A stretch of DNA of 64,000 nt, taken from Adiantum capillus-veneris. Lineage: Eukaryota; Streptophyta; Polypodiopsida; Polypodiales; Pteridaceae. Under the pieces are notes generated by a model. It was not told where the DNA came from. It made no database searches and was given only the letters and a program-made list of their open reading frames with translations. A program made the translations under genes and the position numbers. Where the stretch lies: the NCBI GenBank assembly GCA_014529385.2, contig CM043956.1:90536721-90600720 (forward strand). The letters are read 5' to 3'. Position 1 is the stretch's first letter. Each line of letters opens with the position of its first letter. This document shows, in pieces, positions 9,290-20,673 of the stretch.

Positions 9290-10690
9290 TCTATCTATGT
9301 GACCGAGCTACCTTCTATTGAGTTGTTGCATAACCGACTTGGTCATATGAGCAGAAAGGAATGAAGCAATTGCATTGTTTTGGTTGTATCCCTGTGTTAA
9401 ACTATTTTTTGGTAGCATTGCATATATGGGAAATAAACCAAGCTTACCTCATCAACATTGGATAGAAAGTTAGGGATAAAATAGCGATCTATGTGGGCCT
9501 ATGCTGCATAAGTCTCTAGGGGGGGCGTTATATTTCTTGACTTTTATAGATGACTTTACTTGAAATTGTTTGAGTATAACTTAATTATGGCAGATGAGAC
9601 TTGGGAACTGAAATAAAGGGAAAAAAAGCATTGCCTTGCAAATGGGTGTATAAAAAAACATACAAGGCAGGATCCTGAGCCTAAGTGCAAGGCTAGATTG
9701 GTTGCTAAGGGTTTTAAGCAAAAGAAAGACATGGATTTTGTTGAGATTATTTCTCCAGTGGTCAAGATGACTACATTGCATCTTGTGCTTGGACTAGTAG
9801 CCACTAAGGACATGGAAATTGTCCAAATGGACATGAAGACAACTTTCCTTTAGGATGTCTACATGAAAACAACCAGAGCATTTTGAAGTCAAACCTGAGT
9901 ATGGCCTAGAACAAAGCTCAAACCTGAGTATGGCCTAGAACAAAGCTCAAGGCAGTGGTACATGAAGTTTGATAAGTACATGCAATCCCAAAGGTAACTT
10001 ATCAAGAACGATGCTCCCAAATCTAATGGTGAGAAAGAAAAAATGGCCAAGGCACCATACTCCTTAGCAATTGACAGTCTTATGTATGCCATGGTAGCCA
10101 CAAGACCGAACACTGCTTTTGGATGGGAATGGTTAGCAAATTTATGGCAAATCCTAGCAGAAAGCACTAGGAAGAAGTGAATCACATCTTGAGATATTTG
10201 AAAGGTATGTCAAACCAGTTCTTACGCTTTGGGAATAGTGATGCATCTATTGTGGGTTACACGGATGCGGATTATGCGATTTGTGTGGATAGTCAAAGAT
10301 CCACATTTGACTATGTTTTTGTACTTGTTGGAGTAGTCGTGTCTTGGAGATCATGTCTCTAGAATTGTACATCATCTTCCACCACACATGCAGAGTATGT
10401 GGTAGTTTCTGATGCTAGCAAAGAAGTTGTGTGGTTAGCTCGCCTAGTGAGAGATCTTGGCATTACTTAGACTCCAATGTTGCACACTGATAGTTAAACA
10501 ACAATTGCGTTAGCAAAGAGACCTCTATTTCACTCCAAGTCAAAGCACATAGAGTTTTGTTATCATGTGATATGCGACAAACTTGCTAGCGAGCGCATTG
10601 AGCTAGTCAAGGTTCATACAGATGACAACCTTGCAAATTGTCTCACAAAGAGTCTACGCTCAGAGCGGTTTGCACATTGATGGAGATGAT
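9290..10690 (+). pseudogene. Decayed Ty1/Copia pol
   Basis: Copia blocks follow in order. The pre-integrase block HNRLGHMSRK is at about 9330. An integrase start, FLDFYR preceded by LGGALYFL-like sequence, is at about 9480-9550. The reverse transcriptase start, with ARLVAKGFKQKK and ISPVVKMTTLHLVLGLVA, is at about 9650-9800. RNase H, with HILRYLKG, TDADYA and HAEYVVVSDASKEVVW, is at about 10180-10440, followed by the C-terminal block NLANCLTKSL at about 10640. Stops and frameshifts are frequent. Most of the integrase and the part of reverse transcriptase holding YVDD are deleted. The element is dead. It ends at a polypurine tract at 10760 and an LTR at 10771, which fit its 3' end. Confidence 0.9.
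9891..9948 (+). repeat. 29-bp tandem duplication in the Copia remnant
   Basis: The unit AAACCTGAGTATGGCCTAGA plus nine more bases occurs twice, at 9891-9919 and 9920-9948. It duplicates part of the reverse transcriptase sequence and shifts the frame because 29 is not a multiple of three. Confidence 0.9.
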
Positions 10691-10759
10691 GGGTGTAGGG
10701 TGACGCCATAGGGTTGCTTCATGGTTGTATAGATGTACATGCATTAGGCACTTGGGCCA

Positions 10760-10770
10760 TGCGGGGAGAT
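10760..10770 (+). promoter_or_regulatory. Polypurine tract of the decayed Copia element
   Basis: GCGGGGAGAT directly precedes TGTTAAGG at 10771. This is the normal position for the plus-strand primer at the 3' LTR of the element at 9290-10690. Confidence 0.75.
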
Positions 10771-11517
10771 TGTTAAGGTTTAGGCCAATTTGCTAGACAC
10801 CCATCACATTGATCGTACTAACCTTATCTATTCTTTTGATCATATAGAGAAATAAAGAGTAGTGAGTTATTCCAATCCTCACTGAGAGCTCTACCAACAC
10901 TCTATGTCTGCTCTTCTTCTCCTTCTCACTCTGCATGCACCATGCACTATATAGACAATGGTGTGAAATCCTATAGAAGTGGTATGTGCCTGGCATGAGA
11001 ATCTAGTGGATTGGGTAGATTTTCTTGAGCTAGAGGAGAAAGACTACTTACTTTTTCTCCTCCACCAATGTAAGATACACAACGTGAGTCATGAAAACAC
11101 ATGATTAAATCCCCAAATCCATCTCCATGACTAGCAAGCCCTTGTTCCCTATATAGCATGGCTACAAACATGCCAAGATAGGTATCATCCATAATTTAAG
11201 GGGAGTTAGGTGGTTACATTGGCTTTTATTATGGCAAGCCAATGTCGGCCAATTGCTTATATGGAGGAACTCCAAAAAATTTACCACATGCTTGTGCCTT
11301 CTCTTTGTTGGGATAAAAGCAATATGCCTTGCTCGAGTCGGACACACAATAAGTGTATGAGTGTCCACTCCATTATACATCTCATATTCTTTATAAATAA
11401 AGGAATAAGAAGCTCTTTCTTATACATGATGAGAAGAGGATGCTCCACCCACATCCTATGTGCCTTGCTTCTCCACCACATGCACTACACATGCCCCAAC
11501 ACCAAAACACTCTTCCA
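10771..11517 (+). repeat. Copia LTR with PPT on its left and PBS on its right
   Basis: About 747 bp, from TGTTAAGG to CTTCCA, with a promoter-like TTTATAAATAAAGG at about 11390. The left side has the polypurine tract of the decayed Copia pol. The right side continues straight into an initiator-Met primer site. One LTR therefore looks like a 3' LTR from the left and a 5' LTR from the right, the pattern left by recombination between tandem elements or by an unfinished duplicate. The exact right end is inferred from the primer site. Confidence 0.7.
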
Positions 11518-11531
11518 TTGGTATCAGAGCC
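11518..11531 (+). promoter_or_regulatory. Primer-binding site, initiator Met-tRNA type
   Basis: TTGGTATCAGAGCC includes the 12-base TGGTATCAGAGC that is also the primer site of the intact Copia element at 5371-5382. It lies directly after the LTR at 10771-11517. Confidence 0.85.
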
Positions 11532-12049
11532 GTGGTTGTCAGATTGATCGTGGATAGGGATAAAAAAATATTGGTTTGTGAGAATGCAATGGGAGCTTAT
11601 AAACTCAATTGATAGTGATGTATGCTCTTGTGGAAGCTCAACAAATAGTGTGGAAAGTAGCGTGCATGTGAGGGTGCCATAAAAACTATGTGCATGAAAC
11701 AACACTATTTTGCAGGTCAATTCTCTCCTTGTAAACTGCATATTTGAGATTTTTTCTCACAATCATCCTTCATTTTGACGTGGTCTACAACTTTGCAAAA
11801 GAAACTTCTCGCAAATTCCTCAATGTTTTGGTATGTATATAGAGAATTTCAAGTTTTCTATTTTTCATAGTGTGCGAGTATGATGCACTTCTGAAAGCAG
11901 GACTTGACTCTATGTAGAAGTAGACAAGTGCAAACATTGTAAGAAAACCTCTTCTTCTCCTCAATCTAGCACTTTCCACAACACACAAAGAGTAAGGCAT
12001 GCAACTCTAGTCTACTAAACACAAGAAAAAAACTCTTTAACATCTTTCA
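11532..12049. other. Sequence downstream of the Copia primer site, no gag recognised
   Basis: If this were the start of an intact Copia element, a gag frame would be expected within about 100 bp. None is visible. The stretch is AT-rich with only short ORFs. Confidence 0.55.
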
Positions 12050-12815
12050 CACCCACATGCACATGCGCACACAACCTTGTATATACATTTAACATTTGTG
12101 TAACACTTTGTGCAATATTGGAATGCACACACAAATGCATACATGCATAATATCATACATACATGTATTATATTTGACTTGAAGCATTCTAAAGACAAAC
12201 GTTTTGGACAAAAGAACTATGTTTTCCTTAGACAAAAATATGAGTGTTGTGGGTTTTGACCAGTAGATATGCTTAGTTCTTACCAAAAAAAAGATGAAAT
12301 GAAAGGATATTGAAAAAATTATTGGAACACCTTAACATCTATAAGGAGGGAGTCCGTGCCTCTCGATGGCTCATCATAAATAAAGTAGGTTTTATACCTA
12401 ACACTTCGGATCACAAATGATATGTAGCACTTAGGATAGTAGTTACTCTAGGAGTTTACAAGTTTGACATGGATAACAATTGATAGACTCAGTGATGCTT
12501 GTTAAATGTATACAAAACTAAAAGCTTGATTTTTTTGCTTACATGGGTGCATGTGAGAGTTCCATGCTTTCTTAAATGCACTTAGGGTAGCTATTGTTTG
12601 ATATTGAACATGAAGACCAACAACATCTACTTGTGTTACTTTGAATTCTTGATGTATAGGAAAACTGGAATGCCCCTACCATTCCTACTTTGAAGTACAA
12701 AAGTTTGAAATACAAATGAAGTTTTGTATTGATTATCTTGAGGTCGGGAGTCACGTGTCTTTTGAACATATAAATGTTTTCTTTTTTGAATAAGTAATAT
12801 AATTATACAAGAAAC
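12050..12815. repeat. Diverged direct repeat, copy 1
   Basis: About 750 bp that recurs at about 13330-14100 with a nearly constant offset of 1280 bp. Anchors are AACATTTGTGTAACAC, GACTTGAAGCATTCTAAAG, AAATAAAGTAGGTTTTATAC, GACATGGATAACAA and GTCACGTGTCT. The copies differ by many substitutions and small indels. No coding signature is visible. The unit could be the body or LTR of a non-coding mobile element. Confidence 0.85.
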
Positions 12816-13329
12816 ACACACATAAAGACACAAGGGTAGCTTAAGTTTCTTGCATTAAACGGGGCGATGACTCTTGAGTACACTTTATCATAGAGGGATG
12901 TCTTTGCCCGTTCTCGATAAATCCTACGAGGGGTACAAAAGTGTTAGGTAGTGTGGAATATATTGTGATAGATTCCTATACACCCTCATTTAAAAAAAAA
13001 ACATGACTAGTTTTAGGATGTACAATATACCATTTTGATTTTTACTCAAGAAGGATTCCTTCTAATTGAAAACATGTGACAAGACATGTACTAGAATATA
13101 AGCCATAAGATTCCTACTGCAACACAATTTTCACAGAGCCATTGTTTGTTCTTAGATAAGTTTTGGGAGAAACTAAGCAACACTCTCACTAGGGTTGTTT
13201 TTAGAGATGACCACTAGTTTGCCATCATGATTTACTTAATTACTCATCATAATGATGAGGTATTGGACCCATACTCAATGGGCCTACCACCCTCCCTGGG
13301 AAAGGACATGCATGCATGCATACACACAC

Positions 13330-14075
13330 AGAGCACACACATAGACACATACACAATCATACATATGTTTAACATTGGTGTAACACCCATGCATTAATGT
13401 CATGCACAAACAAAAGCACATGTAAACATAATTTCATACGTACATGTATATCATTTGACTTGAAGCATTCTAAAGTCAAAGGTTTTGGACAATAGAACTA
13501 TGTTTTCTTGGACAAGAATGTGAATGTTGTGGGTCTCGATAGATAGATATGTCTAGTTTTCTTACTTTTGTAATACATTTTTGTTGGTTTATATGACAAA
13601 AAAAAGATGAAATGCAAAGATTAAAAAAAAAGGAATCTCAATAGGGATTAGAAAGGAGTCATTGCCTCTTGATGGCTTCTAGTAAATAAAGTAGGTGTTA
13701 CACCTAGCACTTTTGATCACTACTGCTTAAGATAGTAATTCATCTAGGCTTTTTCAAGTTTGACATGGGCTACAAGTGATAGGCTTAGTGACACTTATTA
13801 AAGGTATTCAAAACTAATTGCTTGATTGTATTGTTTACATGGATGCATGTGAGAGTTCTATCCTTTTGAAGATGTGTTGAGGGTAACTATTGTTGGACGT
13901 TGAAATGAGACCAACAACATCTACTTTTATAATGTTTAAGTTTTTTAATCATAGAAAAATTAAAATGCACCCAACACTCTTACTTTGAAATATAAAAGAG
14001 GTTTTGTACTCACTATTTGGAGGTCAATAGTCATGTGTCTTGTGACCATGTAAAAGTGTTCTTTTGAGAATTACA

Positions 14076-14100
<25 letters not shown>
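13330..14100. repeat. Diverged direct repeat, copy 2
   Basis: Partner of 12050-12815 at an offset of 1280 bp, ending in the (CA)n tract at 14076-14120. The sequence between the copies (12816-13329) contains no recognisable gene. Confidence 0.85.

Positions 14101-14120
<20 letters not shown>
14076..14120. repeat. (CA)n microsatellite
   Basis: Pure CA tract of about 45 bp. The ORFs that cross it, with runs of His-Thr, are artefacts of the repeat. Confidence 0.97.
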
Positions 14121-14121
<1 letters not shown>

Positions 14122-16146
14122 TGGTACTTATCTCTCTATTTATGGTTTTAAAAAAAACTATACTACCCCCTATTGCAGTCACCTTGGCCAGGTATTTCCA
14201 CTTAAAATATGGCTTTATATCTTTCCTAGCTACACTAAGTCGGTATCCACGGTGGGAAGGAGCCCGGATAGGGTTGTGATGGTTAAAAGTCTTTTAGCTG
14301 GTAGATATTTATGTGGTTAAAAATATTTTCTCTATAATTGGGCCTCACCTACCTTGCCATGCTAAAGGCACTATGGTTGCTCTGCTCCACTATGCCGGAC
14401 TGCATCAGAGACGGTTATGTTTTTTGGTTTCCCCAAGAGAAACAACACCTGGCCTACTCAATGCTTGGGGTGATAAGGATCCTGCACGCTACACGCCATG
14501 AGTGATCGTGATCTACCTTCTTCTATTTAAAAAGAGGAGCGTGTATTTTGCCTCTCAACTAGCCTTGTGTGTGTTCTACTTGCATAAAAAATTTGAATTG
14601 TGTGTGTGTGTTCACTTTCTGCTGCACCAATCATGGAGCTTGCAACACAATCGACATAGGTTGGCTATTGTTTACTGAGCTTGGTATTTTGGTTTTTTCT
14701 CTCCTTGTTTATATATTTAGCTTTGGATAATATATGCAATCGGGCTTATGGGTTGGTATACCCTGTCGCTTAGCCTGGTAAGGCCCACTGTGTGGGTTGG
14801 CTTTGCTTGACAGTACGTGGAATTACTGGTTGTATGGTATCACTTATATGATATTTGGATTCCGCTACTCGGTTCTCAGTAACTCAACAATAACAGTTCA
14901 CTGGTTTTTTTGAGTTGAACATTAGAAATTGAGGTATGTTATATTTGTTGATTGAGTGGCGCAAAAAACACTACTTTGTTGATGTATTAGATGATGGGAT
15001 GACCTGTTGCATATGCATACTGTTCATTAAAAAAAAAGATGGGGGGTATGCCCTGGTTGCTTATTGTCATTGAATTGTTACTAGTTGTTGCCTCTAAACA
15101 TGATATAGGTCGTGCAGTATTTAACTGGCTCTCCTAGAAGGGCGTACCATTTTGGGATGGTTTGGTAGCAACTATGGTGCTTGATGTTGCTTGTTAGAAA
15201 TCTATACGTTGTTTTTACATTACACTTTTTTGGCATTCACTAGTTCGGATACTGTTGAAGAGAAAAAAAGCCCCACATGGCAACTGCTCTTTTTTGCTTC
15301 AAGGTTTAAACCTTCATTCTGGCTAAATACCACGTTTATATTAGGAGTTTGGCCACTTGGTGGGCTAAACAACAAGGCACAAGATTTTGTTTTGAAACTA
15401 AGAGGAAGTGTAGTTAGTGTATTCTTCCCATTTGGCATATAAGCGTAGGGTGGTTGGATTCCTTGAAACCTAATGAGCATATACTATTCAAAGTATGTCC
15501 TAATAAATAGAAACAAATTTGACATTATTAAAAATATTAATGGAATTTTATGTTACTTTATGGCTTTATATAGCAAATGGAAGTGGAGCTTGACTAATCT
15601 GGCAAAGAGAAAAACTTAAAAAGATTGATAAGCTTTTAATAGGGATGAGATACTTGGATCAGAAGGGTAGTGGTCTTCTAATCAGAATAATATGTATGCT
15701 ATTGTGATAAAAAATTTAAGAAATATAAACTTTGGGATAATAAACCATAAAATTTGGAACACAAAAGTACTTTAGACTATACTTTTTAGTTTAAAAAGTT
15801 GTAAGATGGACATGGATAACAACTAGTATAGTCCATTGATACTTGTAAAACACACCCAAGGCTAACGTATCTGTTGTCTTGTTTGGATGGATGCAGGTAA
15901 GGACTCTATTTTATCTTGGAAGTTTTTTTGGCTTAAAGCAAATGTCTACACATGATTATACTTATACCTACTACTGGGGAAGTACTTCTGATATCTGTAT
16001 ACTGGAATTGAGCTTTATTCTTATAAGCATTGTACAAACATAATTCTCAGATTGAATTGTTTTTGTACTTATCATTTCCCTTTCTCCAAAGCCAGCTGTC
16101 TTGTGAATGTAAAGTTCAATTCTGTATTATTATTTATGTAACAATA
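14121..16146. other. Non-coding stretch with one dispersed-repeat copy
   Basis: No gene is recognised on either strand. About 15795-15905 carries a third copy of the motif seen in the 12-kb and 13-kb repeats, starting at GACATGGATAACAAC (15809) and ending at GGATGCAGGTAAGGACTCTA. A fourth copy is at about 32600-32715. Confidence 0.6.
15795..15905 (+). repeat. Dispersed repeat motif, third copy
   Basis: About 100 bp related to 12466-12560, 13762-13860 and 32614-32715. The conserved start is GACATGGATAACAA and the conserved end is a GGATGCAGGT-like block 80-90 bp later. Spacing between the two anchors is similar in all four copies. Confidence 0.7.
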
Positions 16147-16170
16147 CACACACACACACACACACACACA
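16147..16170. repeat. (CA)n microsatellite
   Basis: Short CA tract followed by a (TC)n stretch, directly left of the LTR that starts at 16193. Confidence 0.95.
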
Positions 16171-16192
16171 ATTCTCTCTCTATCTCTTCCTC

Positions 16193-17105
16193 TGTTGACC
16201 CATGGGTCAATAGTACGGCATAACTCAACAAAGCCTTATTTTTTGAGAGTTATGAAATGTTGTGGATTATGGCTATAAACATCATTTGTAATGAGTAGCT
16301 ATTCTAGTTGTAGAAGCCGGGGTGCAATGTTACTTCCAAAATGTAAATAAAACACCATTTTACCCCTTGAACTCTATTTTAGGTTTAACCTATGGTAGCC
16401 TCAATATATAAGGTACCTATGTCATTTTGTAAAGAAAACTTTATCATAATCTAGTTTTTGAGCTCCTGTTGACTGTGTGTGAGAGAGAAAGAGAGAGAGA
16501 GTATGAGCTTCATCATTGGACTGCACCATTGCGATCGGCTCGGAGAGAGCTATGCAGCAACGCCAAGCATTCCATGCGGAACGGAGCACACACACTAACG
16601 CATCTACGAGCTATTTGTGGCTGTAAGTGTATCAAACGATGTCTGTTTTTTGTTTGCAAGTAGTCATTACAATTGTGGCAACATAAGCTACACATAAGTA
16701 CTCATAGATTTCAATTTTGGGCACTTCCAAAATTTTCCTCTATCTTTATATGCGTTTTCTACAAATGGATATAGAGTAGGGTTTTGAGTGTAGAGGCTTT
16801 GGGACAAGTGTATCCTAGTGAGGGGATGGTGTTTCTTAAGTTTCGCATAATTCTGCTATGATTTGATAAGTTTCCTTCAGTTTGTGTGTATGTGGGTTGG
16901 GCGGTGTAGCTGAGAGCAGTGAGACTCTTGATTGTGGTTTAGTTGGGCTTTCAGAGTGTTGTATGTGTGGGATGGTCTCAGCCTGACAAGATAAAGAGAT
17001 TGCCTTTGTGCACCTATAGTGTCATCTGTGTCCTTGATTGACATTATATTGATCTAGGTAGTGTTGCATGCACTTTATAGACGGTGTGATTCAGCTCTTA
17101 CAACA
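16193..17105 (+). repeat. 5' LTR of Ty3 element W
   Basis: 913 bp from TGTTGACC to ACAACA. It aligns along its length with 22420-23379. Shared anchors are ATTATGGCTATAAAC, ATATAAGGTACCTA, CTGTGTGTGAGAGA, GATGGTCTCAGCCTGACAAG and TTGATCTAGGTAGTGTT. The TATA-like ATATATAAGG is at about 16403. Many differences are C-to-T or G-to-A, as expected for an old, methylated copy. Confidence 0.92.
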
Positions 17106-17106
17106 T

Positions 17107-17126
17107 TGGCACCGTTGTCGAGGACA
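17107..17126 (+). promoter_or_regulatory. Primer-binding site, Asp-tRNA-like
   Basis: TGGCACCGTTGTCGAGG begins one base after the LTR end. It matches the plant Asp-tRNA-complementary site (TGGCGCCGTTGCCGGGG) apart from changes of the C-to-T or G-to-A type. This primer is common in non-chromovirus Ty3 elements. Confidence 0.8.
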
Positions 17127-18620
17127 CAAGGACTTGAGTAGGTGATCCTACTAACACTAGTGTGATGGTTGCTTTCTTTAGTTTTGATCAAAGAGAGCAT
17201 TTTTCTAAAGTGGATCCGGAAGAGGATATTCCGAGAGCAAGTGGATAGCCAGGAAGCGTGTGTCTTGTCGAGGGTCTACGACTAGGTAGATTTAGTTAGG
17301 ATTTGTAGTATTATTTGTGTTTTAGTGTTTAGTGTTGGTGGTCGAGTGATTTGTGAGGTGATAAAAGCATTTGTAGTGTGAAGTTTTCTGTGTTAGGAAG
17401 TGTGTGTGCACTACTAATTACTATTAATTAGTACTGTTAGCCGTAGGCAAGTTAGATAGAGCTACGAGGGGCAGTTGTGTGCGCGTGTGAGCTCGGCACC
17501 CACGCACAACATTATCCACATATTTTTGTTTTCAAAAAGGGAAAATCTGAGACCAAAAAGAAAATTAAAAAAATCTTATTTTAAAAGGAAGGATCGGGAT
17601 CGAGATCATTCCCTGAGCACGAGCCCAAGCCCGAGCCCGAGCCCGAGCCTGAGCCTGAGCCCAGAGGCCCCAGTCCTCAGTCTTATGATATAGTATAGAC
17701 ACTACTATATATAAAAATACTAGCACCTCAAGTGAGGGGAGGGCATGTGGAACAATTCCTTCAAGTCCTCCACCATTCCATTGACACTTACCCCTTGAAC
17801 TTACTAATTTAGCCTTCTTCTCGACTAGAAAAGATTGTTTTTAGAATTTTGAGAGCTTTAAGTAACCAAATCAGAGGCTGGAAAGCACAACACGTCTCTC
17901 TAACCAAGACGCTCATTTTGAGCTATTACACATCATATTCCGTGGCTTGGTTAGAAAAAAGGACCATAAAAAAAAAAAAAATTGAGAGTAAATTTGGGTT
18001 GCAAACACCCAAAAGCTAGATGAGCGGCCTTCACGGGCACTCACCAACACTTTAGAGTGTTGAGGTCACATGCACCTATGCTCTGGTCGTGTGCTAGAGG
18101 ACGATCACATAGAGAGTGTCTCCGTTTACGCGGGCACCCATTATTCCTCCACCTTAGGCTCTAGGCCGTCAGCGGGAACCCAAGTTAGTATCACTCTGAC
18201 CCACATATTGCATCTAGTGACTCTTCCTCTGACTACGATGTCATGGAAGGCTACTCGGTGCCCAATCCCAATAGTTCAAGCTAAGACATGCATGCCATGG
18301 ACCCACGGTCCGGGCTGAGTGTGCTTAGCAGCTTGAAAGAGACTTTTAGTAGAGCCACTCGCTCCAAACATGGAGCTAGCAATGTAAATGAAGGGGGTGG
18401 GGAAGTAAATTTTCCATTCATGACCAATGTAGACCCCATGCTCCTGGAGAGTGTGCATGTGAATACCCCATTCACTGCACCCTCTGACTCTTCAGAGCTA
18501 TTCCCTCTGAGGTTATATTACCTGATGGTAGAAGCCTTGCCGAAGTGCAAGAGGTTGAGCGATATATCATTGCAGCTAGGGAAAAGGAAGTTGAGAGCCT
18601 ACCCAAGATAGAGCAACGGA
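17127..18620 (+). other. Leader and decayed gag N-terminal region of element W
   Basis: Long stretch between primer site and recognisable gag. It contains a hexanucleotide tract of GAGCCC/GAGCCT units at about 17614-17663 and short plus-strand ORFs such as 18288-18611 (107 aa) without known motifs. It is probably decayed untranslated leader and N-terminal gag. Confidence 0.55.
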
Positions 18621-18896
18621 GAGAGCTAAAGGCAAAGACCGCTATGTCAACATCCATGCTAGTCAAGCAATCGAATGCTCCTGACTTAGCAACCACTAAG
18701 GGTCAACCCATAGAGAGATAAAGGTGAAGGCCCCTATGTCAACATCCATGCTAGTCGAGCAATCGAATGCTCCTGACTTAGCAACCATTAAGGCTCAATC
18801 CATAGAGAACTAAAGGCAAAGGCCCCTATGTCAACATCCATGCTAGTCGAGCAATCGAATGCTCCTGACTTAGCAACCACTAAGGGTCAAACCATA
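18621..18896 (+). repeat. 92-bp tandem repeat, three copies
   Basis: Copies at 18621-18712, 18713-18804 and 18805-18896, each containing GTCAACATCCATGCTAGTC and GAATGCTCCTGACTTAGCAA. The copies are nearly identical, so the expansion is recent relative to the element. A 92-bp unit shifts the frame with each copy. Confidence 0.95.
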
Positions 18897-19148
18897 GAGA
18901 GTCACATTGCATCTAGTTCAAAGGACACCCCTAGCGTTTCAATCCTAGATGGAGCGTTTCAATCCTAGGAGTATTAAATACAAACAGAGACTTTAACCGA
19001 CCTATACACCTATCACACCCATTATGTGGGTTGGTTAGATGTCCTACAATCCACATCGGGTGCTACTACCGTAGAGGAGCAACAACAAAGAGTTTGTGAT
19101 GTCATCCATAGGGTTATTGAGCTGGAGAGGTAGAATAAAGGGATCCAC

Positions 19149-19761
19149 ATGCCTTCAACGGGTCTCATGAGATTCTTGGATATAGGGAAGGCTAAGCAAC
19201 CAACTTTATCACAAATGGAGACTCCCTCGATAAGCTTGATGGATCCTCCATATGTTGTTTCGCCAGGGGTCTCAATACAATCTGAGCCCACAAGTGATAT
19301 CTTTACCTTTCCAAGTTTAGCTCATCTTTCTCTTAATGACACCATGGCCACCATGCCTACCCCAGTGATGGGCATGCCAAAAGACACGCCAAGAACTTCA
19401 TTTATTAGTAAAGCGCTGCTACATGGTGGCTCAATGCCTCCAACCGTACCTACAAGTGTGTATCAATTATATACACCTATAGGCCCTCACGCTCATGTAG
19501 CTCCTACCCCTCCCATTGTTTCAACAACTTGTGCTCCACGACCAGACCATACCAGCTAGCATTAGCATGTCACATCCCACGTTTGCTATGCCTAGGGCCA
19601 CATATATGAACTTTGGGTCACCACATGGCACAACATCGTATCCAACTTGGAACCCAAGGGCTACATATACGCCAAACCTAATGCTAACCCCCACTCCACA
19701 TCCAATCCCGAGAGCACCTGTCCCCACTATACCTGCAACATTTTCTCAAGATATCAATTGA
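19149..19761 (+). pseudogene. Proline-rich gag linker of element W
   Basis: Two overlapping plus-strand frames (19149-19559 and 19516-19761) are rich in Pro, Thr and Met, with MPTPVMGMP and LTPTPHPIPRAPVP. They sit directly upstream of the gag core and probably formed one N-terminal or spacer region of gag before a frameshift. No domain is recognised. Confidence 0.5.
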
Positions 19762-19776
19762 TCTATTGCTGAAAAT

Positions 19777-20673
19777 ATGCGTAACATGCTTGATAGAGAG
19801 CCTAGAAGTAAGGTAGTACTACAAAAAGCCAAGCTCACACAAAAATTTAGTGGAGATGGGGATGTGAGAAAGCATATCGAAGTATTTGATCAAATATGCG
19901 ATTCCCTAGGAGAACACAATGACCTGCATAAGAGTAATGCTTCAAGCATGATCTTGAGTGGAAAGGATGGGGATTGGTATAGAATCCTAAGGGTGGAAGA
20001 AAAAATGATTTACCCTACTCTTAGGAGACTGTTCTTGAAAGAGTACATACGAGAGGGAGTTCTTTGAGGTGTAGCATCTCAGCTCCAAAAAGCCCAACGA
20101 GAGGAAGGAGAGTCCGTGAGAGACTTTATTAGTCGCTTGAAGCATTTGAATTATCGTTGGAATCCAAATGAGTGCTTCAACAATAACCAATTGCTTGATA
20201 GATTCATTAGGAGACTACGACATGAGGATATCTACAATGGCCTAGTCATTAGAGGAATCACCACTTGGGAAGCAATCACCACCAAAGCGATCCAATTGGA
20301 GGATGATTTAATGATTCAAGGAGAAAGAGTCTCTGTTGAGCCTAAATCTACTAGCTCGCAAGCATCAAAGCATGAGACAATGACCATAAAGCCTATTGCT
20401 AAAAAGCCAAAGATATCTGAGATGACCTTAGCAGATCTCACCAAGGCCATTCAAGAAAGTCTTAGAGACAATCGTACTCCACAAAACAATCATATGTATC
20501 CAAGAAGGGAGAACCAATGGTGCTTAGTTTGCTATGGTCCACATAGTACCAGTGAATGCCCTACGTTTAGACTAAAATTTAATGGAAATTGCAATGCATG
20601 TGGGAGGTATGGTCATCAAGCCAAGGATTTCATAGTATTTAAAAATACGATGGGGCCAATAGACCAACCTTAG
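19777..20673 (+). pseudogene. Ty3 gag (capsid and zinc knuckle) of element W
   Basis: The first frame (19777-20067) gives LTQKFSGDGDVRKHIEVFDQ and YPTLRRLFLKEYI, the pattern of the retrotransposon gag domain. After one stop at about 20065 the frame continues at 20116-20673 with ESVRDFISRLKHLNYRW and RFIRRLRHEDIYNGL. Two Cys-rich motifs follow: CLVCYGPHSTSEC and CNACGRYGHQAKDF. In the second, the last Cys of the usual CCHC knuckle is replaced by Phe, so zinc binding by that knuckle would be lost. The product would have been the capsid/nucleocapsid precursor. Confidence 0.85.
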
